From Tetracladium setigerum (taxonomy: Eukaryota > Ascomycota > Leotiomycetes > Helotiales), in NCBI GenBank assembly GCA_031472005.1, contig PZJY01000013.1, positions 992,001 to 1,056,000 of the forward strand: a stretch of DNA of 64,000 nucleotides, read 5' to 3'. How positions within the stretch are numbered: position 1 is the stretch's first letter; each line of letters opens with the position of its first letter. A program made the translations under genes and the position numbers. The notes below the pieces were generated by a model. It did no database searches. It saw nothing but the letters and a program-made list of their open reading frames with translations, and was not told the DNA's origin. Below are positions 10,330 to 21,100 of the stretch, piece after piece.

Positions 10330-11175
10330 CCTTGCCTAAACTAGGAGTTCGGTGGAGATAGCTTTAATGTGTGACATTGTAGGCAGATCATTAATTAGTT
10401 GAGAAGCGGTGATCCGTTTCCGTGGGTTTATGATAAGCATTCGGCGGAGGGGGGAAAGTGTATCTGGTATCTTCTTTAGAATTTGCTCGACGTGATCAAC
10501 CCAATCGAGCATCTTCTTCTGCGCTTCGGTTCCTTCTTGAGTGGTATTTGTAATCTTCCATTTGCTATCCGGTAGTGGGACGTGGCTAAGAATAAATAAT
10601 ATAGTAATACTTAATGCCTAAATATCGGCAGCGCGACCTAGTTTGCCACTAAGTATATATTCTGGTGGTATATAGCTAGGCGTTCCTTTATAATAAAAAA
10701 TATTTAGTTCGATAATATGTTAAACAGAGAATTTAAAGTCGTAAATCTTAGCTTGATGGTCTTCGCCGAGGAGTATATTTCTAGGTTTAATATTAAGATG
10801 CAAGATATTCTAAGTATAGATATACTCTAAACTATTGCTAATATCTACCCACACTTTATATTGTAGATCTTCCGATAATGTCGACCAATTTTTTTGATCA
10901 ACGAATGAAGAAAGGTCTGGTCCGATATATTCTAGTTCTAGGCGTAATTCCGAGGCATCGTAACTAATAAGCCGTGTAATTGAAGGCTAATAGCGTTAGA
11001 TTAGAAGTTGGCATTCCTCACTTTACTCATATGATTTAAACGCCTTAACATTTCCATCTCATTTCTCCAGTTTTGGGCGGAATCCTAAAGGCTAGGTCCT
11101 CGGCATATCTTAATCGCGACAATAGTTTTCTTGCGAGTGGCCGTATAGACTAGCGTTCGAAGTGTTATAAAAATA
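10330..11175 (-). pseudogene. Ser/Thr protein kinase relic with RIP-type nonsense codons
   Basis: Read from about 11170 downwards this is a nearly full-length kinase domain. It shows KKTIVAIKICRG (the VAIK lysine), NEMEMLRRLNH (the C-helix Glu), HLNIKPRNILLGEDHQAKI (HRD loop, Arg and Asp changed to Leu and Asn), YDF (DFG), GTPSYIPPEYIL (activation segment, APE), AADI-stop-A where D-x-W-A is expected, and RKRITASQLI near the end. The TAG at the Trp position is what TGG-to-TAG gives, and HRD-to-HLN also fits transition damage. Other stops lie between motifs. The catalytic Asp is lost, so it is dead. It lies on the strand opposite to the neighbouring hydrolase relic. Confidence 0.75.
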
Positions 11176-11202
11176 ATCTCAGGCTGCGCAGGAGGTGTCT
11201 GC

Positions 11203-11785
11203 ATGGAAGTAGAAGATGAACTGTTCCAACATCGCTTGAAAGAAAACGTAAGTATTCTATAAACACCTTCTATCTAATAGCTTAATGACTAAAGGATTAC
11301 CTGCTGGCAGGAGCGTCAGAGGCCTATAGTACTTATAGGACATAGTCTCGGATGCATTGTCATCCAGCAAGTATAGGGTTCCTAATCCGTGAGCATAGGT
11401 TACCTCTGTTAATAATCATAGGCACTTGTGATTGCGGCCTCGTCAAAATATTTTCGTGACTTAGGCCTTTCTATAGCGGGCATTATCTTTCTCGGCGGCC
11501 CATTCCAGGGAAGTGACGCAGCGCTCAAGGCAAAATGGCTGAGCCAGGCTCTCCGATATGACTATACTCTACTAGAACTACTACAGAAAGATAGCGGGCC
11601 TTTGTTTGACGTTGCGACAGACTTCGCGGACTGCCACATCGACTGGGATGTTGTATGTTTCTACGAGACCCAAAATGCTACTTATGGACTGTTCACGACA
11701 CAAGTAAGACTATACTTTACTCTCTTCTATACTTTAATTACTCCTCTGAAAGCACCTTTCCAAAGCACGGAAGGATGTTAGCCCT
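11203..11785 (+). pseudogene. Alpha/beta-hydrolase (NLR N-terminal type) fragment
   Basis: Three exons join in phase without stops: 11203-11247, 11311-11370 and 11422-11703, with donors GTAAGT, GTATAG and GTAAGA and proper AG acceptors. The product has EDELFQHRLKEN, then RPIVLIGHSLGCIVIQQ (nucleophile elbow G-x-S-x-G with a Cys replacing the usual next Gly), then ALVIAASSKYFRDL and IIFLGGPFQGSDAALK. This is the lipase-like domain found at the N-terminus of many fungal NLR (NACHT/ankyrin/TPR) proteins and in related serine esterases. The protein N-terminus (oxyanion strand) is missing and no NACHT domain follows; the sequence downstream of 11785 gives no continuing match. It is a truncated gene fragment with surprisingly intact splice sites. 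Confidence 0.7.
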
Positions 11786-13407
11786 TCAAATAATATCTCC
11801 CAATCAGGTCCCTGGAGTCTCCCTATAGAACGAGATGGCTATGGAAAAGAAAAAAGCTATAAACCCTCCCCAATAACATAGCATGAACGGCACTACATTG
11901 TGCGGATGCCCAAATAATAGAATCCCAGCGTGGACGACAAAGATTAGCGTGGACGCAGCAAATAAAATGTCTATTTATTGACTTAGCGTATATTGCATTG
12001 ATAGTAAAGGAAGTAATAGGGGCGGACGCACATAACCTTGATAAGGGCGTCGAGACGAGGCATATTGACAGCAGAATCACGCATGCGATGCTGTTGGATA
12101 GAGCGGAGATATCTGCAGAGAATAGTTAACAAGTGGAATAAGAAAAAAAGGTGCGAAGCTCACAATCTCCAGTTGACCAGCTTTGTTGGTCAGGGGGTGA
12201 CTTTCTGGGCTCATGGCGTTTGATATCAGAGAAAGCCGGATCTGAAAGTAGGCTTTCTGAGCTGTTGGCCGACATAGTAGCGGATGCCGCTTGTAATTCG
12301 CAGCTCTAGCTTTTGACAACGGAAGACTTTTATGAGAAGAACGAAATAATAGTTAAAGAGGCTCAATGTGAGGACGACAAAATAATCTCGCGAGCTGAGG
12401 CGGGGCGATGGCCTCGCCAGGTATGCCCCGCTTACCAAAGTTATCAAGCGATTATTAGGAATGACCTTGGCGCACGGCGCATAGCGCACAGATGACCCTA
12501 TGCACTGCTTATGTAATAATTGTCACATACCTACTCCGAATAACCGTATAAGCGAGCCAATTGATATAATCAGACCATGTCACTGTCACGTACTGTACGT
12601 ATGTAGGCGCCAGCGTTAAAGTATGTCTCCGCCTTTGGCAAAACAAGGTAAACATAGTTACCTATTTAGTTGGTCGCAGCCCATGTTCTGCCCAAAGGGG
12701 ACGACATGATTACTTCGCCACCTCCGGCACGGAGGTTCCGTGCCATGTCGAAAATTTTGGTAGCGAAGCTGAGAGTTCTGTGGGTGTGCCTTGTGGATTT
12801 GAGAATCGCGGTTCTCCTTTACCCCATATAGAAGGTAACACAAGGTGTGTTATCTATACCCTCCGCAATATGGAAGATGCCAAGTTTGGAATCTTGGATA
12901 TCAATCAAAGAAGTCAATAAGTCGTCGAGCCAAGAATGAAATGCTGGTAGCCTTCTTCTTAATACAGAAGGTGCTAAACTTGTCGGTCACGTATCCCTTC
13001 CAAATCCAAAAGTAACACTTTCTCGCTTCTGCAATGAGACCCGCAAATTCAACCTCTTTTCTATTGCAAAAGGTCACATAAGTGGTGCCAAGCATTTTAA
13101 TCGAGCTAAAAGTGGGGACGGTCTGGCCATTTGTTCGTCTTAGCTTTGGAAAGGATAATGAGAAGGAATTATATACAAGGTGTCGGATAACTCTATTAAA
13201 GATAATAAGACTAAAGAGAGAAGAAGAAGAAAGAAGAAGAAGAAAGAATCTGTTAAGAACTAAGTATAAGAATTACAACACACGCTAGTAGTAAATATCT
13301 TATATAATCCTAGAAGATTATAATCCCCGACAGTATATAGTATATAACTATAGCTACATAAATATAAGAAGTGTGGTGACTTCGTAACAAAACTATTATA
13401 TATACAA
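11786..13407. other. Decayed intergenic DNA
   Basis: This stretch has ORFs of 60-90 codons on both strands (for example 12313-12495 plus and 12901-13095 minus) without recognisable domains. A purine-rich GAAGAAG tract lies at about 13215-13250. From 13260 to 13400 the sequence is strongly AT-rich with short TATA-type palindromes. I see no intact gene. Confidence 0.5.
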
Positions 13408-13409
13408 TA

Positions 13410-13536
13410 GGGTGCAAAAACTCTAAACACCTAAGAGTTACGTGATTAACAAGCGAATTAATTAAATATTCTTCCGGCCCCGGAAGGACTTCCTATTCGT
13501 AGCTATAAATAGAGGGTGTTAAGAGTTATTGCACCT
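13410..13536. mobile_element. 127-bp MITE with terminal inverted repeats and TA target duplication
   Basis: The left end reads GGGTGCAAAAACTCTAAACACC. The right end, reverse-complemented, reads AGGTGCAATAACTCTTAACACC. They match at 19 of 22 positions. TA dinucleotides flank both ends (13408-13409 and 13537-13538), the signature of Tc1/mariner-type insertion. The inside has no ORF, so it would be a non-autonomous element. The GGTGCA-AACTCT ends are mutually complementary and could form a long hairpin. Confidence 0.7.
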
Positions 13537-13538
13537 TA

Positions 13539-14460
13539 CTGTACTACTCCTGACAAAGACTGTGCTAAGCCAATTTATCAATTCAAGTTCAGCACCTCGT
13601 TAACGTAAGAACCCAAAACCCGTTGCTAGCTTCTTAATAAAGAATATGCCAAGCTATGTTGCCAACAATTTGTTATAAACAGAAGCATTCCGGCGGGGAC
13701 ATGTACTAGGTAGTCCGGGCCATGGCCCAACAACATGGCAATCACAATAAACCTTTGCAAATGCATATCATCCTTCGCCTGAACTAATAGAGGCCGATTA
13801 ACCGGAGTTAAATACTAACAAAGTAAAAGAGCAAGTGGAAGATATTCGGAGGCTTATTTAGAGGAGGAGGCAAAAAGCAGACTATAGTTGAAGCGCAGAA
13901 CTTTTATCAACTTCAGGTCGAGAGGACGCTGCCGATTATCTTATATGCCTCAACTTTTCGAAGTAATCGAAATTAAATAAAAGTAGCTCATGAGCTACGG
14001 GGGTATCTCAAGAACCACCAGGCGTAGCTCATGAGCCACGCAATGTTATTGTAGAGCCGACATCCGTGACAAAAATTCTATGTATTGCATGCGTATCTCG
14101 ACGAATCGGTTGAATTTCTCTTACCTTGTTTGATCCTTGTATGCCGATTGCATACAAGTCAATGTATATGAAGGAATTCTCGTACTTGCATATTTTTGTT
14201 AGTTAATCATTCCATCTGATAATATCTGAGCCTGCCTATTAATATCTTATATCTATTTCGCTTAATGTGCCCCAATTCAAAGATTAACACCGGGATGAAC
14301 TTTCTATTAAGTTCTCTAGTAAGACCGCTCCATCTGGATGAAAGCGTACACGGGAGTTACTGAATTCTTATAAAGAGAGCCCATCTTTTCTCCAATCCTC
14401 TCATTATCCCCATCTTTCAATCACATCAGTTTCAATAGAACCATCATATCGAACCTTAAG
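13539..14460. other. Intergenic with a duplicated 16-bp palindrome
   Basis: This stretch contains GTAGCTCATGAGCTAC (13983-13998, perfectly self-complementary) and a one-base variant GTAGCTCATGAGCCAC (14024-14039), 41 bp apart. A CT-rich, TCA-rich leader precedes the next gene at 14390-14460. No gene is recognised. Confidence 0.55.
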
Positions 14461-15769
14461 ATGAAGATCTCCTTCTGGAACCTGGTTCTTTTAGCTCCGG
14501 TATTTGCTGACTTTCTATTAGTTAGAAGTCTGGACATCGGCACGTAAGTCGTAGGCCTTCCTATATTTCTCTACTCTTCCCCACGGGTCGGGAATTCCTA
14601 TATATCGCATTCACTGACTATGAAAAAGAAATGTTGAGCTCGGTCAGCTTAGTAGTCTCGAAGAACTTTGGTCGCTTCTGGGCACTACTAGTGCCAACGT
14701 GACACTCGAGGACGTCACGTAGTACGAAACTCTGGATCCAACTGTAAGAATCACCGTGGAATTAACCATTTTGACTCTATAAGTAGTTTCTTCGACCGTT
14801 ATTGGGGAGCAAGAATGGCCCTAAAGAACCTCGAGGAAGCACTCGCTTACTAATATATTGATTTAGGCCATTCACAAGCGGGATTATGTGGAGGACTAGA
14901 GCCCGAATCCGGAAGCGATGAAGTCTCGCCTTTTGACTAGAGCTGATGAGTGTTCAGACTTGACTGGCTGGAATCAGATAATATGTGAGAGAATGCCTCG
15001 AAGGGCGTGGTTCTGGGGAGTCGGAGGAGCCCTGGCGATTTACTATGCCCCAGTGCTATGGCTTCATGGATGCAGGTAAATGCTGAATATAATTGATTTC
15101 GTTTGGTGGCTCACAAAATATGTAGGACATCGCTACTCTTGTTAAGGCTGGTAGGGATCTTCGAGCAGTTTACCGTAATTATAATGGCAACGGAGGCAAC
15201 GAAAGACGCCCTGCCATAGATTACCATTTCAGCCTGCCTCACGTACTGGACCCTACGGGGAAACCAGATCCCTCCACAGTTGTACGCAGAACTATTGCCG
15301 AGCATGGCTTTGACGCCGGCGCAAGCAACGAATATGTATTCAGCGAGCAGGATTCGACCTTGTGTAAGTCATAGTCTTCAGGAATTCCCCAAACCAGACT
15401 AACATACGGCTTAGATTACAAGACATCCACTGCATGGTTCGTGCCCTCGGGGACAAGTCAACAGACGAGCCCCTTGTCTCTACCTCAGGTAGCTTCACGC
15501 CAGCTCCTTCTAACTCCACCGGCGGTATCGAGAAGAGGGCGGGCACAATATTCACCATCGTTCTTGTCATCAGAAAGCACTCTACGGATAACACAATCGC
15601 TTCCGTGGGCTGCATTAAATCAAGAATACTTGAACACACAGTATGGAGCGCGACGACTCAGCGGTACAACTGCAACCCCATCGATAATCAAGGTACTTGG
15701 CGTGCAACTGTGCATGTGAATATCAATACCCATTCATACGATGAAACGACAGTCGGATATTGCTGTTAG
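14461..15769 (+). pseudogene. Degenerate secreted preproprotein-like gene
   Basis: ATG 14461 opens a hydrophobic N-terminus (MKISFWNLVLLAPVFADFLL) typical of a signal peptide, after a CT-rich leader. A GTAAGT donor follows at 14544 and an acceptor at 14652. Exon 2 has TAG in the stretch after LEDVT; a later exon has TAG after YVED. Further on come a Trp-rich hydrophobic segment (about 15000-15070) and, after donors GTAAAT (about 15075) and GTAAGT (about 15364), a final open exon ending at TAG 15767-15769. This last exon has a GIEKR dibasic (Kex2-type) site followed by about 77 residues with four cysteines and a terminal CC. The two in-frame stops make it a pseudogene as written. The layout of signal, pro-region and processed Cys-containing C-terminal chain is that of secreted fungal preproproteins. 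I cannot name the family. Confidence 0.45.
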
Positions 15770-16250
15770 TTCCATAGGCGAAGCAATTGCTCTTGATCTT
15801 AAGCAGATGGTTTGAAGAGACCTTGAGCATCGGCCACTCTGTCAGGAGCTGTAGGCTGTAGCTATTGAGATGATGACGATAGCATGATATGTTGCGCATG
15901 TAACGATGTTTGAACTTCTGTTACTGGCATATCCTGCGACAAAGATGGGTGGAGAATGTGGTATAAGACGAGTTCCTTTGGTTTTGGCAATAGCATAGTG
16001 GCATTCTGTAGATGCTTTGATCAATGATTTTGAAATTTGGATCAGATTATGTAGACTGGTATTGGACTATTTATGTGGTATTCGAAGGTGGTATATGAGG
16101 CTTAGTTCAAGGAATGAAACGCAACGCTGTTTAATTTTCAGACCGTCTTTTGACTATCATACAAAGAACTACCTTTCGTAGCATCAATTAGGTCAGAGGG
16201 TAGAAAGCCCAAAATAACTATTCCCTTCCCTGGGATTCGTCCAGCGAATT
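15770..16250. other. Intergenic 3' region
   Basis: This is the convergent gap between the secreted-protein relic (plus) and the SAT4-family gene (minus). I see nothing beyond probable 3' UTR sequence. Confidence 0.5.
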
Positions 16251-17483
16251 CTACACTTGTCCAGGCCTCACTTCTTTTCTTAGATGCACTTCACCCATGT
16301 CAATCTCGTCCACCATGATATCAATCATTTCTTCATCCCCTGAGCTTTCACTCCATCTAGAACTGTGCTCGTCTGTCACAGTTTCTAACCCAAACCGGCT
16401 GTTCACTTTTGAGGTAATTGGTGCCAGAGAATTATTTCTTGTCGACACAGTTGGTGCCAAGGAATTTGATCTTGCCGAAGCCGTTAGGGTTTGATGAGAT
16501 AAACCCCCGAATACTGATGGCATGTGATATCGGCAAAAGGCAAGGTAGGCAGGTCCGCAGGCGATGAAGATTGCCAGATTCACTTCAACATTATACCACA
16601 TTATTGCTGGTGCCATGAACCCTAGTATCGAAGGTCAGCACGGAGGTGAGGATTGAAGCCATGTCAGTAGCCCGTAGGTGAATAAGTGATGTGATAAGAA
16701 ATAGGGAACACAAACATGTCTTGTCCTTCGAACTTTGTGCAATCTCCAGTAGCAGTATCCGATAAATGGAAACAACAATCAACATCATTCCAATCCCAAA
16801 CAGACCACATAGCGCTAGTCTTTCCTTGAGGCGCATTTGCAGTTTCCACAATACTCTCAGTGGCAAGGCAAATATCCCAATTTCCGTCAGGATATGAAGC
16901 GCGGTGTTGGCGATATAGAATGTAGTATCTGATTTTCTCGGTAATCCTCTCCGCAGCGCCCACAGCTGTTCCAAAGGTGTGGCTCTGATTGCTAGGAATG
17001 TGACGGAACCTATTCCAACAGCGGCGCAGATGGAGAAGAGTATGAATGTCAGGGTTCGGAAAGTTCTCGATGGGGTAAGGCGAAGGTACAAGGCCAGAAT
17101 GGAGAGTTTGACGAAAGTTGCTGAGATGGTGTAGTTGAGACGACCGATGAGAAGATATATCTGATATGGTTTCCTCCACTCTGGATGCTCAACCTGCAGT
17201 TGGTAATGTTGGCCCATTCCATATCTGGTGGCTGTAAATCCAGGTTAACAGGGTCATCTTTCATTATCCAAGTTGCAAGCGAGGACTTACTACCGAAAGT
17301 GCTAACAACCTGTGCCAGGGCACTTAATTCCGCGAACACGATGAGAAAATCATCTGCTCCAATCCAACGAACCAATCTTGCCCGTGTGTAAATACGTAGA
17401 AGAACGCTAAAGAGAGAGAGGGCGCCGAAAACGAAGACTGGTATCAGAAGAGGGAGACGTCTGTCTCCGTCCTCTGTTGACAT
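16251..17483 (-). CDS. SAT4-family (rhodopsin-domain) integral membrane protein
   Basis: Three exons (17483-17291, 17231-16716, 16621-16251) give an unbroken 359-aa protein. Splice donors are GTAAGT and GTTTGT with AG acceptors, and both joins are in phase. Exon 1 has the first two hydrophobic helices and ends in VVSTFG. Exon 2 starts TRYGMGQHYQL, matching the conserved G-x-G-x-H region of this family, and carries ATFVKLSILALYLRL and several more membrane helices. Exon 3 begins WFMAPAIMWYNVEVNLAIF and ends in a hydrophilic Ser-rich tail with an acidic patch (SSGDEEMID). Seven transmembrane segments are expected. The family is large in Pezizomycotina; a few members are tied to effector or secondary-metabolite clusters, but most are uncharacterised. 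No cluster partners are seen here. Confidence 0.85.
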
Positions 17484-18071
17484 ATTGACCTATCTACGGA
17501 GTAAATCCGGATAATCAACCCATGATGGGATGCAGAGACTGTCGATGCAATAGTTGAGCTGATAAGATGTACAAGATGGGGAAGTGGGCCTCAGTCGGTA
17601 CATATAAGCACGCTGGGTCGTACTTCGTATCATAAACCTTCCTCATGGTTGAAACTGCGTCAGGATGTCGATATGCGGGATAGAGTGACCATGAGTAATG
17701 GGACCAAACTTTAAGTTCTGGCGGACGGGACAGAAAGCCACGTAAAATCTAACTAACTTCTTTAGTTAGTTCAAAATAGGAACTTTCATACTCTTAGATT
17801 CTTCGGGAAAATGAGGATTCTTGAGTACTGCTGCCATGCAAAAGGATGATTTGAAGCTGATGAAACTGAGCTCTTTCGTTGGGGGCTCACCACCCAGGCA
17901 GACGGACGGACAATAAATTGGTTTTCGCCTTAGACTTCTTGATCCTAGCTAGGTGGGCATTGACCGACATAACCAAAAATCATGCCAGATGCATTCACCC
18001 AGATAAATAAATATCATGCTCGACGACAATAATTAAAGCAAAAAAGAAAAAAATTGAAGTGAGTCTTGCGA
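17484..18071. other. Intergenic, promoter side of the SAT4 gene
   Basis: No ORF with a recognisable domain is present. A TTAGTT duplication (CTAACTAACTTCTTTAGTTAGTT, about 17750-17772) forms an imperfect hairpin. Nothing else stands out. Confidence 0.45.
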
Positions 18072-18154
18072 CTCCTTTGGGAGGGCTCGAACCTCCAACC
18101 TCTCGATTGATGTGTTTAACAGTCGAACGCGCTAGCCAATTGCGCCACAAAGGA
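18072..18154 (-). tRNA. tRNA-Asn (GTT) with a 9-nt intron
   Basis: On the minus strand, acceptor arms TCCTTTG and CAAAGGA pair over 7 bp. The D-arm GCGC...GCGC, the TTCGA/TCGAG anticodon stem and the GGAGG/CCTCC T-stem with the TTCGAGC loop all fit. The anticodon loop reads CTGTTA followed by a 9-nt insertion (AACACATCA) and the final A, so the intron sits one base after the anticodon as is standard for nuclear tRNA introns. The discriminator base is G and no CCA is encoded. The length is 83 nt, or 74 nt without the intron. Confidence 0.93.
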
Positions 18155-21100
18155 AGAATCAGTTGTTGTAACAAACTGGACTGTTGATAGTTGTTGACGA
18201 CAGCCGGCATATGTTACAATATAATTGGTTTTCAGATGGTGCGTGTCAGAACAGTCAGGACACTGCTTTGACTGGCTAATTAGGCGAGAGCTGGCCCACT
18301 AAGTCAAGTCCAACCAATCACAGTTGCTTTATGCCACCATCAGTGCATATGAGCGATAGAGACGGATCGAGGATGACTGAAGGAGGACACTGCACAATCA
18401 CAAGAGATTTGGGATTCAACTTCACAACTGCAAGGCACATCTCAACAATTGATTGTGTAACATCATTGTCTTCGAAGCTATTCCAGTAGTAAGTTATGCA
18501 CGAATCACGCAATGCCTATTGCTACCACGGGCCTCCTTGACGTACATGCAGGTTACTTATTATTTATTGCAGCTTTTTATTGCCTGACAGCCCCTCGTCT
18601 ACATCAGCCTTACTGTCAGAACTCCACAAACTATTGAATAATGCAGCATCAATTTTTCCATAAGATTCTTGAGTATCGGAATAAACCCAGTTGACGGAAT
18701 CTGTGGAATTGTGGGGGCATCAAAGCGCATGTAGGAGCCCTAGAGCTTTCGTGTGTACTTCGAAGTACTCTGTTTCCAAAATAAGTTCCGGAAAAGAATC
18801 CGGACCCCTCGGTTGGCCTCGGCAGACTATACTCAACTATTTTCCCCCTAGTTATGTACATGAAGGTACCACCAAAATCGCGTGCTGAAATCCTGGAGTA
18901 GTTGTGTCTACCGCCGAATTGTGATTTTCTTTATAGTTATGTTCACCCTGAAAGAACGAGCCTGGTTCGGTTCTTACTATTGATAATTTTCAATCCTTCT
19001 CGAGGAACCATGATTTCCGTTGAAATAACGGATCAAGTTTCACAGCCTCCTACCCATGACAGGCCCAGAATAAGAATGCAGCCACGATTTTTAGTTTTAG
19101 CTTTGGTGTGGCCAGGGTGTGCTGGGTTCGGTTGTGCATCCGGGATCGACGCATGGATTGATGAAAAACCTCCGAGTCCGTTCGGACGGCGGGAATGATT
19201 TGTAGTGTAAGTTTGCGAAATATGCTTGCACGATTTGTTGGGTATAGATCTGGCTTTCTTGGTTATTGTATTTTTCATTCATAATTGCTGAATTTACACT
19301 GAAAATATCCGAGTGATAGTGTGTGGAAAGTCGCTCCATTTGGTCTGCAAAGGTCCCAACTATCTAGTGGGGGAAAGGAAGCAGCAACGTCGAAAGTCCA
19401 AGCACTGTCTACTCACAGGTAGCTAACCAACGTTGTATCTGTCATCCCAGAAGAGTCTTGACTTCACGCATGGTACGCACCAATAGAGAGAAAGTAGAAA
19501 GTCACTGGTTCGGAAATGGTTTGCGAGGTTTCAAACTTGTTGGTCGGAAGTTAACCAAGTAATGTGCCAAAAAATGCCGGGACTAGACAGTCAATTTGTG
19601 GGGGATCCTGACTTTAGTTCATTATTCTCAAGGTCAAACAAAACTTTGGAAACTGTACGCGAACACCTCTCGAAGTCTAATTTCTCCCTGCGAACTCATG
19701 GCTCTACTTCAAAGTGGTCCACTTGTTCTTAAGATATGTTATGATCCGCAAGAGCTTTTGTAACACTTAGTTTATGGATTAAACACGCTTTTTCACTTAG
19801 TACGTACAGGCATGTGTCCCATGATCTCTCAGATTAAAAGCGGCTTACTTCGAAGCAGCGCCTTTCCCCTCAAACAAACGCTGTCTAAAACGTTCTGGCA
19901 AGCTGGGGAGCGGGTCTTCAAATTCATGAGATAGGGCAGATACAACTTTAATCTTGAGCTTATATCTCGAAAACGAAGGTTGAAGGGATTTCTAGAAAGC
20001 GGAAGAAGAACCCAATCCTATCATTCATCCTCCTTCTTTCGTCGTCCTTCTTTTTGGATGTGTTTCTCTAGTTCTCACTCAGGGAATAAAAACCATGAAA
20101 ATAATAGACTGTTACAACTTGTACTCCGAAATAATTGCACCCGCTCCGACACGTACTTCTCGAACACCCCTGGAAACCGAACAGTGAGGGGTGTTGTGAA
20201 ATGTGAGAAGCGCTGAAAGCGGATTCTCGCTCGACTTCTCACTTACTCTCACCTGCAGGGTCCATGCCTCATTGAAAAACTTCATCTGCAGCAACACAGG
20301 TCTCGATCTACGGAATTTACCCAGAAACTCTATCAACCACCATCGTGATTGGACAAGCAGAAACGTGCGTCCGGCTACCCTGTGGCGGACGGCTCGCTTA
20401 CAACACTGGAATGGTTTTGACCGAGGATCCCGAACCGTTTGCTGTTCAATTCTCAGATCAGGTTCTGATGATTTTGAGGGGAAGGAGTTATCATCAGGTC
20501 TGCCTTTGATCCAGAAGAGACTAGATCCGAATACCGATCCCCACAACTTTGACAATTTGGCATTTTCAGGTCTCCATCCTTCTCGCTTCCACATGGTGCT
20601 CAGGAATAGGTAATATGTCGATATGGATTTGTGATTTTTATTATCTTCAACCTTCCTTGATGTGTGAAAGTCCACATATTAAAGATCGTTACTTCTCTAC
20701 TTGTGTTGCAATGTCTCATGCAAAGTCATTATTGAATATCCGCAACATGTACGTTTGAGCAGCCCATTTTAGGCATTCTTGTTAACTACAACAGCCTCTA
20801 GATTTTGCATTCAAAATTATTCCACGACTCAATCAATGGTTTTCTTCTACCTCCTCAGCGTATCAAAATCGGCCGACGGGATGCCAATGAGTCCTTTGCA
20901 TGGAGAAGGGCTTCATTCATAACGGCGGTGAAGCTTTTCTTGTTGGAGGCTAAGACAATTATACTTTCTATGTTCTGTTTATCTCGTGCCCAGCAGAGTC
21001 GTTGTACGGATTCATACACTAGTGTGGAAGAATGACCTCCTCAATTTCAAGGTCATGGCTCCAAAAGGAGTACTGGAACAGACTTCCCAACTTTTGGAAG

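Noticed and set aside
17995..18210. 71-codon minus-strand ORF
   Set aside because: It overlaps the tRNA-Asn gene entirely and has no domain; its reading frame is a by-product of the tRNA.
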